Origin: Micromonospora cathayae | GTDB lineage: Bacteria; Actinomycetota; Actinomycetes; Mycobacteriales; Micromonosporaceae | Assembly (NCBI RefSeq): GCF_028993575.1 | Contig: NZ_CP118615.1 | Span: 3,534,001-3,598,000 of the forward strand | Reading direction: 5' to 3' | DNA: 64,000 nt | Part shown: positions 27,776 through 35,564 of the stretch, in pieces | Numbering within the stretch: position 1 is the first letter of the stretch | Layout: each line of letters begins with the position of its first letter | The notes under the pieces: model-generated | Told to the model about the DNA's origin: nothing | The model's database searches: none | Seen by the model: the letters and a program-made list of their open reading frames with translations, nothing else | Program-made: the position numbers and the translations under genes

Positions 27776-29271
27776 CCGTACGGCGGATCCTCCCGGCCCG
27801 GCTCGGTGCCGCCACCTTCTACCGCCACGTCTCGCACCTCGCCCTCGGCACCGCGGTGTCGCAGGTCGTGCTCGTGGTGGCATCGGTGTTGCTGGCCCGG
27901 CTCTACTCCCCACGGGAGTTCGGCGAGTTCGCGGTGATCCTCGCCGTCTCGACGGTCGTCGCCACGGCGGCCACCCTCCGCCTGGAGTTGGCGGTGCCGC
28001 TGGCGGAGGACGACCGGGAGGCCCTCGCGGTCGCCACCGCCGCCGTGTGGACCGTGCTGGCGGTGGCGGCGGCCCTGACTGCTGCCCTGGTGGCGTTCGC
28101 GTTGTGGAGCCCGGCCGGCGTCGACTCGCTCGGCGCCGGGTCGGCCGCCTGGCTGATTCCGGTGACGGTGGCGGCGGCCGGGACCGCCGCGGTGGGGCGG
28201 ATGGTGCGCAGCCGGGCGGGGACGTTCGGGGTGGTGTCCCGCTCCTCGGTCAGTTCGGCGCTGGTGCAGAGCGTCGGCCAGGTCGGCGCGGGCCTGCTCG
28301 GCTGGGGTACGCCCGGCCTCGCCGGGGGGTACGTCGCCGGACGCCTCTGGTCGGCGGTGGTGCTGCTGCGCGGTACGGGTGTGCGACGCACCGACGGCCC
28401 GCTCGCCTGGATCCGCACGGTCCGCCGGTGGCGGCGTTTCTGCGTCCTGTCGACGGTGCCCGCGGTCCTGAACACGCTGGGTGTCGCCGCGATCGCACCG
28501 GTGGTGGCCCTCTGCTACGGGATGACGGTGTCCGGCCTCTTCCTCTTCGCCACCCGGATCCTGACCCTGCCGGTGGCCCTGGTCGGCCAGGGCGTCAGCG
28601 CGGTGCTGTTCCCCCGGATGGCCGAACTCGAGCGCACCGGCGGTGACCTGCGGGGCGCGGTCGGTCGGACGGTGACCGGACTCACCATGCTCTCCGTGCC
28701 CACCTTCGGGCTCGTCCTGCTGCTGGGGCCGGAGTTGTTCGGCCTCGCCTTCGGTGCGCGGTGGCGCGACGCCGGGTTGACGGCCGCCCTGCTCGCGCCC
28801 TGGCTCACCGTGTCGTTCGTGTCCAGCCCGATCAGCACCCTGATGACGGTGAAGAACCAGTTGCACCGGCTGGTCGTGCTCTCCTTCGTGGAGACGGGTC
28901 TGCGTGTCGGGGCACTGTCGTCGGGGCTGCTCGGCGGCGGTCCGTGGCTGGGGATAGCGGCGTACTCGCTGGCGGGGACCGTCATCTGCCTGTACTCGGT
29001 GCGCTGGTGTCTGCGCCTGGTGGGGTCGGGGCTGCGGGACTGGCTGCGTCCCCGTCGCCGGTACGTGCTGACCACGGCGGTGGCCTATCCGGTGCTGCTG
29101 GCGCTGAAGGGGAACCTGCCCGTGGCGGCCTACCTGGTGCTGGTGGCCCTGCTGACCGTCGGCATGGCGGGTTGGGCGGCCCACTGGCTGTACCGCAACG
29201 CGCCGGGCCGGGGCCGGTCGGTGGGACGGGAGCCCGGTGCCGGACGAGCCGAGATGTCTGTAGCGAGGTGA
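27769..29271 (+). CDS. Polysaccharide flippase (Wzx/MOP-like), second of two
   Basis: A 500-residue polytopic membrane protein with about 12-14 hydrophobic segments. The head HLALGTAVSQVVLVVASVLL followed by ARLYSPREFGEFAV is the classic start of Wzx/RfbX flippases. LYSPREFG corresponds to the conserved (L/F)-x-P-x-(E/D)-(F/Y)-G loop. Two GTG codons (27769 and 27772) are possible; the second overlaps the preceding TGA as GTGA, like other junctions here. The last 30 residues are a basic cytoplasmic tail. It is the partner of the polymerase-like gene directly upstream. Confidence 0.87.
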   Translation: MVTVRRILPARLGAATFYRHVSHLALGTAVSQVVLVVASVLLARLYSPREFGEFAVILAVSTVVATAATLRLELAVPLAEDDREALAVATAAVWTVLAVAAALTAALVAFALWSPAGVDSLGAGSAAWLIPVTVAAAGTAAVGRMVRSRAGTFGVVSRSSVSSALVQSVGQVGAGLLGWGTPGLAGGYVAGRLWSAVVLLRGTGVRRTDGPLAWIRTVRRWRRFCVLSTVPAVLNTLGVAAIAPVVALCYGMTVSGLFLFATRILTLPVALVGQGVSAVLFPRMAELERTGGDLRGAVGRTVTGLTMLSVPTFGLVLLLGPELFGLAFGARWRDAGLTAALLAPWLTVSFVSSPISTLMTVKNQLHRLVVLSFVETGLRVGALSSGLLGGGPWLGIAAYSLAGTVICLYSVRWCLRLVGSGLRDWLRPRRRYVLTTAVAYPVLLALKGNLPVAAYLVLVALLTVGMAGWAAHWLYRNAPGRGRSVGREPGAGRAEMSVAR

Positions 29272-29275
29272 ACGG

Positions 29276-30382
29276 ATGAGTGTGTGTCACGGTCCGGATT
29301 CCGGTACGACCGGTACGGTCACGCCGCCGCCCGGCGTCGGGCTCGCGATCGGGCCGGCGAACTACGCCGGGCAGGCCCATCAGTGGGCCCGTGCCGCCCA
29401 GCGGGTGCTCGGGGTGCCCGCCGTCTCCTTCGCCTTCTCGGACCGGCTGCCGGTCCTGCGGTCCGGCACCTTCGGGTTCCCCGTCGACTGCCGGCTCAGG
29501 CATCCGCGCCTGAGCACCCGCTGGGGGCGGGCGGCCCAGCTGCGCCGGGTCCTCCGCGACACCACCCATCTGGCCGTGGACGGCTTCCTGGCGGTGTACC
29601 ACCGCGCCGGGCGCGGCATCAGCCTGGACTTCGGGCGGCTGCGGCGCGAGGGGTTCCAGGTGGCGCTCGTCGCGCACGGCACCGAGATCCGGGACCCGGA
29701 GCACCACCTGGCCCGGTACGACTACTCGTACTACCGTGACGCCCCGGCGGACTGGGTGCGTCAGGTGGGCCAGCGGGCCCGCCGTAACCGGAGCTTCGCC
29801 GCGCAGTGCGGGGCACCGCTGTTCGTGAGCACGCCGGATCTCCTGCTGGACGTCGACGGGGCGACCTGGCTGCCGGTCTCCATCGACCCGGCCGGCTGGG
29901 TGACCCGCCGTCCCGCGTTGCGGACCACGGTTCCCACCGTCCTGCACCGACCGACCCGTACCGTTCCACCGATCAAGGGCACCCGGGTGATCGACCCGAT
30001 CCTGCGGGCGCTGGATGCCCAGGGGCGGATCCGCTACCTGGCCCCCGAGGTGGTGCCACACCACACGATGCCCCGGTTGGTCGCCGAGGCGGACATCGTG
30101 GTGGACCAGATCCTGACCGGGTCGTACGGCGTGACGGCGGTGGAGGCCATGGCGGCGGGACGGCTGGTGATCGGCAACGTCGCCGCCGACACGGTGGCGG
30201 TCATGCCGGAGGAGCCGCCGATCCGGAACGCCACCCCGGAAACCTTCGCCGCCGTGCTGGCGGAGATCCTGGCGGACCCCTCCGCGTACGCCGGGCAGGC
30301 GGCCGCCGGTCCCGGATTCGTGCGCCGGTGGCACGACGGTACGGCTGCGGCCGGGGCGTTGCGCCCGTTCCTGCTGGCGTGA
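29276..30382 (+). CDS. Glycosyltransferase-like protein (GT-B)
   Basis: A 368-residue protein starting at ATG 29276, four bases after the flippase stop and behind GAGG. The N-terminal half has GLAIGPANYAGQAHQWARAA (acceptor-domain start) and VALVAHGTEIRDP. The donor half has DQILTGSYGVTAVEAMAAGR, where the second Glu of EX7E is present and the first is replaced. This resembles GT4-type enzymes in actinobacterial exopolysaccharide loci that are often left unnamed. Genes 26159-30382 form one operon ending at the hairpin at 30386. The sugar transferred is unknown. Confidence 0.8.
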   Translation: MSVCHGPDSGTTGTVTPPPGVGLAIGPANYAGQAHQWARAAQRVLGVPAVSFAFSDRLPVLRSGTFGFPVDCRLRHPRLSTRWGRAAQLRRVLRDTTHLAVDGFLAVYHRAGRGISLDFGRLRREGFQVALVAHGTEIRDPEHHLARYDYSYYRDAPADWVRQVGQRARRNRSFAAQCGAPLFVSTPDLLLDVDGATWLPVSIDPAGWVTRRPALRTTVPTVLHRPTRTVPPIKGTRVIDPILRALDAQGRIRYLAPEVVPHHTMPRLVAEADIVVDQILTGSYGVTAVEAMAAGRLVIGNVAADTVAVMPEEPPIRNATPETFAAVLAEILADPSAYAGQAAAGPGFVRRWHDGTAAAGALRPFLLA

Positions 30383-30385
30383 TCC

Positions 30386-30416
30386 GCCGGCCCGGGACCA
30401 CCCGGGGCGGGCCGGC
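30386..30416 (+). terminator. Hairpin after the glycosyltransferase
   Basis: GCCGGCCCG (30386-30394) and CGGGCCGGC (30408-30416) are perfect 9-base complementary arms, starting four bases after the stop. No T-tract. Confidence 0.6.
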
Positions 30417-30467
30417 GACCCGGCCGGCCACGCGCCGCCGGCAGCATTGTGTGGCTCTTGTCCAATT

Positions 30468-30483
30468 TCCACCGTTTGGTGGA
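30468..30483. promoter_or_regulatory. Operator-like palindrome in AT-rich promoter region of the formyltransferase operon
   Basis: TCCACC (30468-30473) and GGTGGA (30478-30483) are perfect inverted arms around GTTT. They lie in the AT-richest part (about 30447-30492) of the 194-base gap before the formyltransferase, directly before the -10-like TATCAT. Position suggests repressor control, but no cognate regulator is adjacent; it could also form a small hairpin. Confidence 0.35.
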
Positions 30484-30576
30484 TATCATTCTTCCGGCCG
30501 GCGCTGCCCCGGACACCTCGCGAGGTCCGGCCCGCGCGCTGCCCCGGCGACCTCGGAAGACACGAAAGGAAACGGC

Positions 30577-31506
30577 GTGGCGAAACGAATCGGGTGGATC
30601 AGTTTCGACAGCATCGGACGGTCCTGCCTGGAGGCTGCGGCCGAGGCGGGCGCCGAGGTGGCCGGCATCGTCACCCTCCCCGGCCCGCCCCGCCCGGAGG
30701 TGTCCGGCATGTGCCGCTTCGACGACATCGCCGAACGGTACGGCGCGGAACTCGTCGAGGCCCGCAACCTCAACGACCCGGAGTGTGTGGCCGCGGTACG
30801 CCGTTGGGAACCGGACAGCCTCTGGGTGGTGGGCTGGTCCCAGCTGCTCCGGGACGAACTGCTCGCCGTCCCGCCCGGCGGCACCTTCGGCATGCACCCC
30901 ACGTTGCTGCCCCGGCACCGGGGCCGGGCCCCGATCCCGTGGGCGATCCTCACCGGGCTGGCCCGTACCGGGGTCACCCTGTTCGAGATCCCGGACGCCA
31001 CGGCCGACTCGGGCGCGATCGTGGCGCAGGCCGTGGTCGACATCGCCCCCGACGAGACCGCCACCACGCTCTACGCCAAGTGCCACCAGGCCCACGTGGA
31101 CCTGGTCCGGGAGTTCTTCCCCCGGATCGCCGCGGGCGACGCGCCCCGCATCCCCCAGGACCCGACCCGGGCCAGCCACTGGCCGAAGCGGACCCCGGCC
31201 GACGGCCTGATCGACTGGGAGACCCGCGCCGGCCACCTGGACGTCTGGGTGCGCGCCCAGACTCGCCCCTACCCCGGGGCCTTCACCTGGGCCGGTCACC
31301 GACGGGTGGTGATCTGGTCGGCCCGACCCGAGCCGGGCGGTCCGCCCGCGCCCGCCGGCACCGTCGTCGGACACCACCCGCAGGGGGTGCTCGTCGCCTG
31401 CGGTGACGGACACCTGCTGGTCCGGGAGGTGTCCGTCGACGCGGGACCGGCGTCGGCCGGCCCGGCCCTGCACCCGCTGCTGCCGGTCGGGACGGTGCTG
31501 GGATGA
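30577..31506 (+). CDS. Formyltransferase-fold protein, probable sugar N-formyltransferase
   Basis: A 309-residue protein of the formyl_transf_N fold, which uses N10-formyltetrahydrofolate. The core reads FGMHPTLLPRHRGRAPIPW, with the catalytic His present, and IPDATADSGAIVAQ provides the catalytic Asp. The residue two before the His, normally Asn in FMT/ArnA, is Gly here. The C-terminal part (QTRPYPGAFTW) resembles the Fmt C-terminal domain. It is not the housekeeping methionyl-tRNA formyltransferase by context: it is fused by an ATGA overlap to a PIG-L deacetylase gene next to a polysaccharide locus. A role in N-formylating an amino sugar is likely. GTG start behind AAAGGA. Confidence 0.8.
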   Translation: MAKRIGWISFDSIGRSCLEAAAEAGAEVAGIVTLPGPPRPEVSGMCRFDDIAERYGAELVEARNLNDPECVAAVRRWEPDSLWVVGWSQLLRDELLAVPPGGTFGMHPTLLPRHRGRAPIPWAILTGLARTGVTLFEIPDATADSGAIVAQAVVDIAPDETATTLYAKCHQAHVDLVREFFPRIAAGDAPRIPQDPTRASHWPKRTPADGLIDWETRAGHLDVWVRAQTRPYPGAFTWAGHRRVVIWSARPEPGGPPAPAGTVVGHHPQGVLVACGDGHLLVREVSVDAGPASAGPALHPLLPVGTVLG

Positions 31507-32177
31507 ACCGGCGGGTACTGGTCTTCGCGGCGCACCCCGACGACGAGATCCTCGGCATGGGCGGCACCATCGCCCGGCACACCGATGCCGGCGACGCGGT
31601 CCGGATCTGTTGCGTGACCGACGGCTCGTCCACCCAGTACGCGGGCAACCTGGAGATCCTGCGCCAGAAGCAGGGCGAGGCGCGCAAGGCCGCCGAGACG
31701 CTCGGTGTCAGCGACTACGTCCACCTGGACCTGCCGGACATGCGCCTGGACACGCTGCCGCACGTCGACGTCAACCGGGTGGTCGAACGGCAGATCGCCG
31801 AGTTCCAGCCGGACACCGTCTACTGTGTGCAGGCCGACGTGAACCTCGACCACCAGGCCGTCTTCCGGTCGGTGGCGGTGGCCACCCGGCCGGTGCCCCG
31901 ACAGGTGGTACGTCGGGTGCTCACCTACGCGCCGACCTCCAGCACCGAGTGGACCCCGGCCCCGCAGACCTGGTGGCAGCCGAACTGGTTCGTCGACATC
32001 ACCGGCACCCTCGACCGCAAGCTCGAGGCGTTCCGCCACTACCGCTCCGAGTGGCGGGACTGGCCGCACCCGCGCAACGACCGGGCACTGCGGGTGCACG
32101 CCGAACACTGGGGGACGGTGGTCGGGTACGACGCGGCCGAGCCGTTCGTCCTGATCCGTAACGTCGAGGCGGGCTGA
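31503..32177 (+). CDS. PIG-L/LmbE family N-deacetylase
   Basis: A 224-residue zinc deacetylase. The metal/catalytic motif AAHPDDEILGMGG is at residues 9-21 and the third ligand region is DVNLDHQAVF. Family members remove N-acetyl from GlcNAc-type groups in lipids, small thiols or sugar intermediates. The ATG overlaps the stop of the formyltransferase gene, so the two proteins are made together. This suggests deacetylation of an N-acetyl sugar followed by N-formylation. The order of action and the carrier (UDP or undecaprenyl) cannot be read. Confidence 0.88.
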   Translation: MNRRVLVFAAHPDDEILGMGGTIARHTDAGDAVRICCVTDGSSTQYAGNLEILRQKQGEARKAAETLGVSDYVHLDLPDMRLDTLPHVDVNRVVERQIAEFQPDTVYCVQADVNLDHQAVFRSVAVATRPVPRQVVRRVLTYAPTSSTEWTPAPQTWWQPNWFVDITGTLDRKLEAFRHYRSEWRDWPHPRNDRALRVHAEHWGTVVGYDAAEPFVLIRNVEAG

Positions 32178-32190
32178 CCCGCCCGCCTGC

Positions 32191-33327
32191 TCAGGCGACC
32201 TGGTCCCACCAGCCGTCGACCGGCGGCGGGTCGTCCGCCACCACCCGCTCACCCGGGCGGGGCACGGCGATCCGCACGTCGTGGGCCTTCGCCTCGGCCC
32301 AGAGCCGGTTCACCGGCTCGGCCCAGTCGTGCAGGGCCAGGTTGAAGGTGGCCCAGTGCACCGGGACGAGCAGCCCGCCGCGCAGGTCCAGGTGGGCGGC
32401 GACCGCCTCCTCCGGGAACATGTGGATGTTCGGCCAGGCCCGGTCGTACGCGCCGATCTGCATCAATGTCACGTCGAACGGGCCGTGCGCCGCGCCGATC
32501 TCCGCGTACCCGTCGAAGTAGCCGGAGTCGCCGGTGTAGAAGACCCGCCGGTGCGCCCCGGCCACCACCCAGGAACCCCAGAGCGTGCCGTCGCGGCGCA
32601 GGCCCCGTCCGGAGAAGTGCTGGGCGGCGGTGGCGGTGACGGTCAGCCCGGCGACCCGGTGGCTCTCCGTCCAGTCCAGCTCGACGATCCGCTCCGCCGG
32701 CACGCCCCAGCGGTCCAGGTGCGCGCCGATGCCCAGTGGCACCAGGAACGGCGCGGTCTGGGTGTCCCGCAGGCCGCGTACCGTCGCCATGTCGAGGTGG
32801 TCGTAGTGGTCGTGGGAGATCAGGATCGCGTCCACCGGGGGCAGCTCGTCGAGGCGTACCGGCGGGGCGTGCAGCCGGCGCGGGCCGACCACCTGCGACG
32901 GGGAGCAGCGGTCGCTCCACACCGGGTCGACCAGTACCCGCCGGCCCTCGATCTCGATCAGGGCGGAGGCGTGGCCGTACCAGACGATGCCGAGTTCCCG
33001 CTCGTCGGCGGTGACCGGGTCGGGCCGTAGCAGCGGTACCGGCCGGTCGGGCCGGCGCCGCTGCTTGCCGAAGATCAGTTCCCAGAGCAGGTTCCGGCCG
33101 GACTCGGTGCTGATCATGGTGCGGGCGTCGGCGCGGTTGTGGAAGGTGCCGTCGTGGAACTGCGGCGAGCGGTGGGCCCGTTCGGCGCGGTGGCCGGTCA
33201 GCCGGCCGCCGAGCGCCGCCGGCACGTCCCGGGCCGCCCAGGCCAGACCGGCCAGGGCGGCCAGACCGACCACCCCGGCCACTTGTCCGCCCCGGAGCCG
33301 TCGGGCCCGCTCCTCGCGTTCCACCAT
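32191..33327 (-). CDS. MBL-fold metallo-hydrolase, NAPE-PLD/UlaG-like, membrane-anchored
   Basis: A 378-residue protein. A hydrophobic stretch near residues 15-35 (GVVGLAALAGLAWAA) is an N-terminal anchor. The metallo-beta-lactamase domain has VWYGHASALIEIEG, the metal motif SHDHYDHLD (His-x-His-x-Asp-His) near residue 200, YTGDSGYFDGYAEIG and VPVHWATFNLALH. This pattern is that of N-acylphosphatidylethanolamine phospholipase D-like hydrolases, so a lipid phosphodiester substrate is possible. ATG 33327 follows AAGGGG; the frame extends upstream without an obvious site. It is convergent with the PIG-L gene across 13 bases. Confidence 0.85.
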   Translation of the reverse strand: MVEREERARRLRGGQVAGVVGLAALAGLAWAARDVPAALGGRLTGHRAERAHRSPQFHDGTFHNRADARTMISTESGRNLLWELIFGKQRRRPDRPVPLLRPDPVTADERELGIVWYGHASALIEIEGRRVLVDPVWSDRCSPSQVVGPRRLHAPPVRLDELPPVDAILISHDHYDHLDMATVRGLRDTQTAPFLVPLGIGAHLDRWGVPAERIVELDWTESHRVAGLTVTATAAQHFSGRGLRRDGTLWGSWVVAGAHRRVFYTGDSGYFDGYAEIGAAHGPFDVTLMQIGAYDRAWPNIHMFPEEAVAAHLDLRGGLLVPVHWATFNLALHDWAEPVNRLWAEAKAHDVRIAVPRPGERVVADDPPPVDGWWDQVA

Positions 33328-33435
33328 GCCGGTTCCCCTTCCGCCGTCGCGCCGTCCCGCTGGAAACGGTAGCTCTCCGACGCGACGACCGACGCGGCGA
33401 CGGCCGATCACCCACCACGACCGACGGCGGCTCAC

Positions 33436-33516
33436 CCCGCGACGCCCCGGCCCGGCGGAGGCCGATCACCCGCGACGCCCCGGCCCGGCGGCGGTGCGCC
33501 CGCGACGCCGGCCCGG
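33436..33516. repeat. Short direct repeats, about 33-bp period
   Basis: A 22-base unit (CCGCGACGCCCCGGCCCGGC plus GG) occurs at 33436-33457 and again at 33469-33490, with a shortened third copy from about 33499. They fill much of the gap between the MBL gene start and the end of the serine hydrolase gene. No function is evident. Confidence 0.55.
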
Positions 33517-33533
33517 AGCCCCGCCCGCGCCGG

Positions 33534-34547
33534 TCAGCCGCCGTTGCTGGGCCGTTGCCGCAGCGGCTGGTGGGTCGGGCCGGTGCCGGTCAGGCCGTCC
33601 ACCGCGGCGAGGAAGCTGCGACCCATCGCCGCGCGGGCCGCGACCGCCGGGTGGGTCGCCCCGTAGTTGCCCGCGTCGGTCTGCCCCGAGGAGAAGGTGG
33701 CGTACGTCAGGACCGGCGCACCGGCCCCGTCGAAGATCACCCCGGCCTCGCCCCGGGCGTCGGCGTACCAGCCGCCCTTGGTGGCGATCCGGGCCCGCTC
33801 AGCCGACGACATGTTGTGCCGGATGCCGTCGGTGTAGGCGATCGGGGCGCGCAGCTGCCGCAGCAGGAACGCGGTGGACGCGGCGGAGAGCAGGGTGCCG
33901 CCGACCAGCGCCCGGAGCAGGTTGTGCGTCTCCCGGGGGGTGCTGGTGCCCAGGTAGAACCGGTTCGGGTTCGCCACCGGCTGGACCTGGGTGTTCGGGT
34001 AGCCCTTGGCCACCAGGATGGTGTTCAGCTCGGCGGCCGGGCAGACCAGCCCGCAGAGCCGTACGGCGGTGTCGTCGGAGACGGTGAGCAGGGCGGCCAG
34101 CGCGTGTCCCAGGGTCACCGAGCTGGGGTACGCCCCGTCCAGGCTGAAGATCCCGTCCCCGCCGGGAATGACGATCGAGCTGGTGACGTCGACCTGCTGG
34201 GTGAGTGCCAGCAGTCCCCGGTCGACCTTGTCGAGCACCGCCACCGCGACGGCGATCTTGTTGACGCTGTACGCCTCCAGCTTCAGGTCGGGCTCGTCGG
34301 CGACGGCCACCACCGGCGCGCCGGTCGACCCGGCCACGCTGACGTACCCCTGCCAGCTCCCGCCGGCCTCGGTGGTCCGCTGCTGGTAGGCGGCGGCCAC
34401 CGGGGCCGCCGCCTGGGCCGGGGTACTCGCGTTCGTCCGCACCACCCGCTCCTTCGCCGTGGCCGGCGCGCCGGTGCCCAGCACCGCCCCGGCCGTGGCG
34501 GCGGTACCGATGCCCAGTGCGGTCCTGCGGTTCATCCTGGCGGTCAC
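33534..34547 (-). CDS. Tat-exported serine hydrolase, class A beta-lactamase-like fold
   Basis: A 337-residue protein. The start (MNRRTALGIGTAATAGAVLG) is a twin-arginine-type signal. The active-site set of the serine beta-lactamase/PBP-like superfamily is present in altered form: Ser-x-x-Lys in AYSVNKIAV, SDD in TVSDDTAVRL in place of SDN, and KGG in IATKGGWY in place of KTG. These changes suit a non-beta-lactamase hydrolase or peptidase acting outside the membrane. GTG 34547 has GGAG six bases upstream; ATG 34535 is an alternative that still keeps the Tat motif. Confidence 0.85.
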   Translation of the reverse strand: MTARMNRRTALGIGTAATAGAVLGTGAPATAKERVVRTNASTPAQAAAPVAAAYQQRTTEAGGSWQGYVSVAGSTGAPVVAVADEPDLKLEAYSVNKIAVAVAVLDKVDRGLLALTQQVDVTSSIVIPGGDGIFSLDGAYPSSVTLGHALAALLTVSDDTAVRLCGLVCPAAELNTILVAKGYPNTQVQPVANPNRFYLGTSTPRETHNLLRALVGGTLLSAASTAFLLRQLRAPIAYTDGIRHNMSSAERARIATKGGWYADARGEAGVIFDGAGAPVLTYATFSSGQTDAGNYGATHPAVAARAAMGRSFLAAVDGLTGTGPTHQPLRQRPSNGG

Positions 34548-34586
34548 CTGATTCTCCTCGTCCCCCGGTGTGCCGTGCTCGTCCGG

Positions 34587-35564
34587 TCACCCTAAGCGAT
34601 GAGATCGACGCCCGTCTGTCCCGAGCCGCCGGAGCAGGGCACGGCCCGCCCGGATCGGGGCGCGGACCGCCCGGACCGGGTCCGGCCGCCAGCCGCCCCG
34701 GAGCGCCTCGCCGGTCGGGTCCGGGGCGAACACCACCCCGGCGTGCGGCGCGACCGGCCGGCGGCTCAGCCCGGCGGCCCGCACCAACGGTCCGACCAGC
34801 ACGTCGTACAGGCCGGGCAGGACGGTGAAACCGAACCGCAGCACCAGGTTCGCCTTTCCCACCGGGGTTTCCCGGCGCGGCCGGTCCACGCTCGCCACGA
34901 TCGCCCGCGCCACCCGTTCCGGGGTGGTGACCGGCGGTGGTGGTCGCCCGATCCGGCCGAGGTAGTTGGCCGCCTGCTGGTAGACCGGGGTGTCCACGCT
35001 GCCCGGACTGACCAGGCAGACGTGGACGCCGGGCGTGTCCCGGCACTCCTGCTGCAACACCCGGACCAGCCCGCGCAGCCCCCACTTGCTGGTGACGTAG
35101 CCGCTCATGTACGGCGCGGTGACGTGCCCGAGCACCGAACCGGTGAACACCAGCGTGCCGCCGCCGGCCGCCCGGAACCGGCGCAGTGCGGTTCGGGCCA
35201 CCGCCGCCGCGCCGAGCAGGTCGGTCCGGACCACCTGGTCGAACACCTCGGCCGGCAGTTCGTCGAACCGGCCGTACGCCATCACGGCGGCGGTGTGCAC
35301 CCAGACGTCGATCCGGCCGAAGCGGGCCAGCGCCGTCCGGGCCAGCGCGTCGACCGCCCCCGGGTCGGTGACGTCGGTCGGTACGGTCTCCACCGTCACC
35401 GCGCCCGCCGCCGCGACGGCCGCCGCACACTCGGCGCGTACCTCGGCCAGGGTCTGCGGGGCGCGGGCGGCGAGCACCAGGTGGTCACCGCGCGCGGCGA
35501 ACGCCAGGGCCGCCGCCCGGCCGATGCCGCTCGTCGCGCCGGTGACCACCACCACCCGGGTCAC
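34587..35564 (-). CDS. Short-chain dehydrogenase/reductase
   Basis: A 325-residue classical SDR with a long C-terminal extension. VTGATSGIGRAAALAFA binds NAD(P), FTGSVLG carries the catalytic Ser and SGYVTSK the Tyr-x-x-x-Lys. Residues beyond 250 are Arg/Pro-rich and resemble SDRs often annotated as actinobacterial ketoreductases. The GTG start overlaps the TGA of the zinc alcohol dehydrogenase gene, so the two oxidoreductases form an operon. Substrate unknown. Confidence 0.87.
   Translation of the reverse strand: MTRVVVVTGATSGIGRAAALAFAARGDHLVLAARAPQTLAEVRAECAAAVAAAGAVTVETVPTDVTDPGAVDALARTALARFGRIDVWVHTAAVMAYGRFDELPAEVFDQVVRTDLLGAAAVARTALRRFRAAGGGTLVFTGSVLGHVTAPYMSGYVTSKWGLRGLVRVLQQECRDTPGVHVCLVSPGSVDTPVYQQAANYLGRIGRPPPPVTTPERVARAIVASVDRPRRETPVGKANLVLRFGFTVLPGLYDVLVGPLVRAAGLSRRPVAPHAGVVFAPDPTGEALRGGWRPDPVRAVRAPIRAGRALLRRLGTDGRRSHRLG

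Noticed and set aside
30577..31506. Housekeeping methionyl-tRNA formyltransferase
   Set aside because: No def gene neighbour, altered N-x-H motif and coupling to PIG-L in a glycan locus point to a sugar enzyme.
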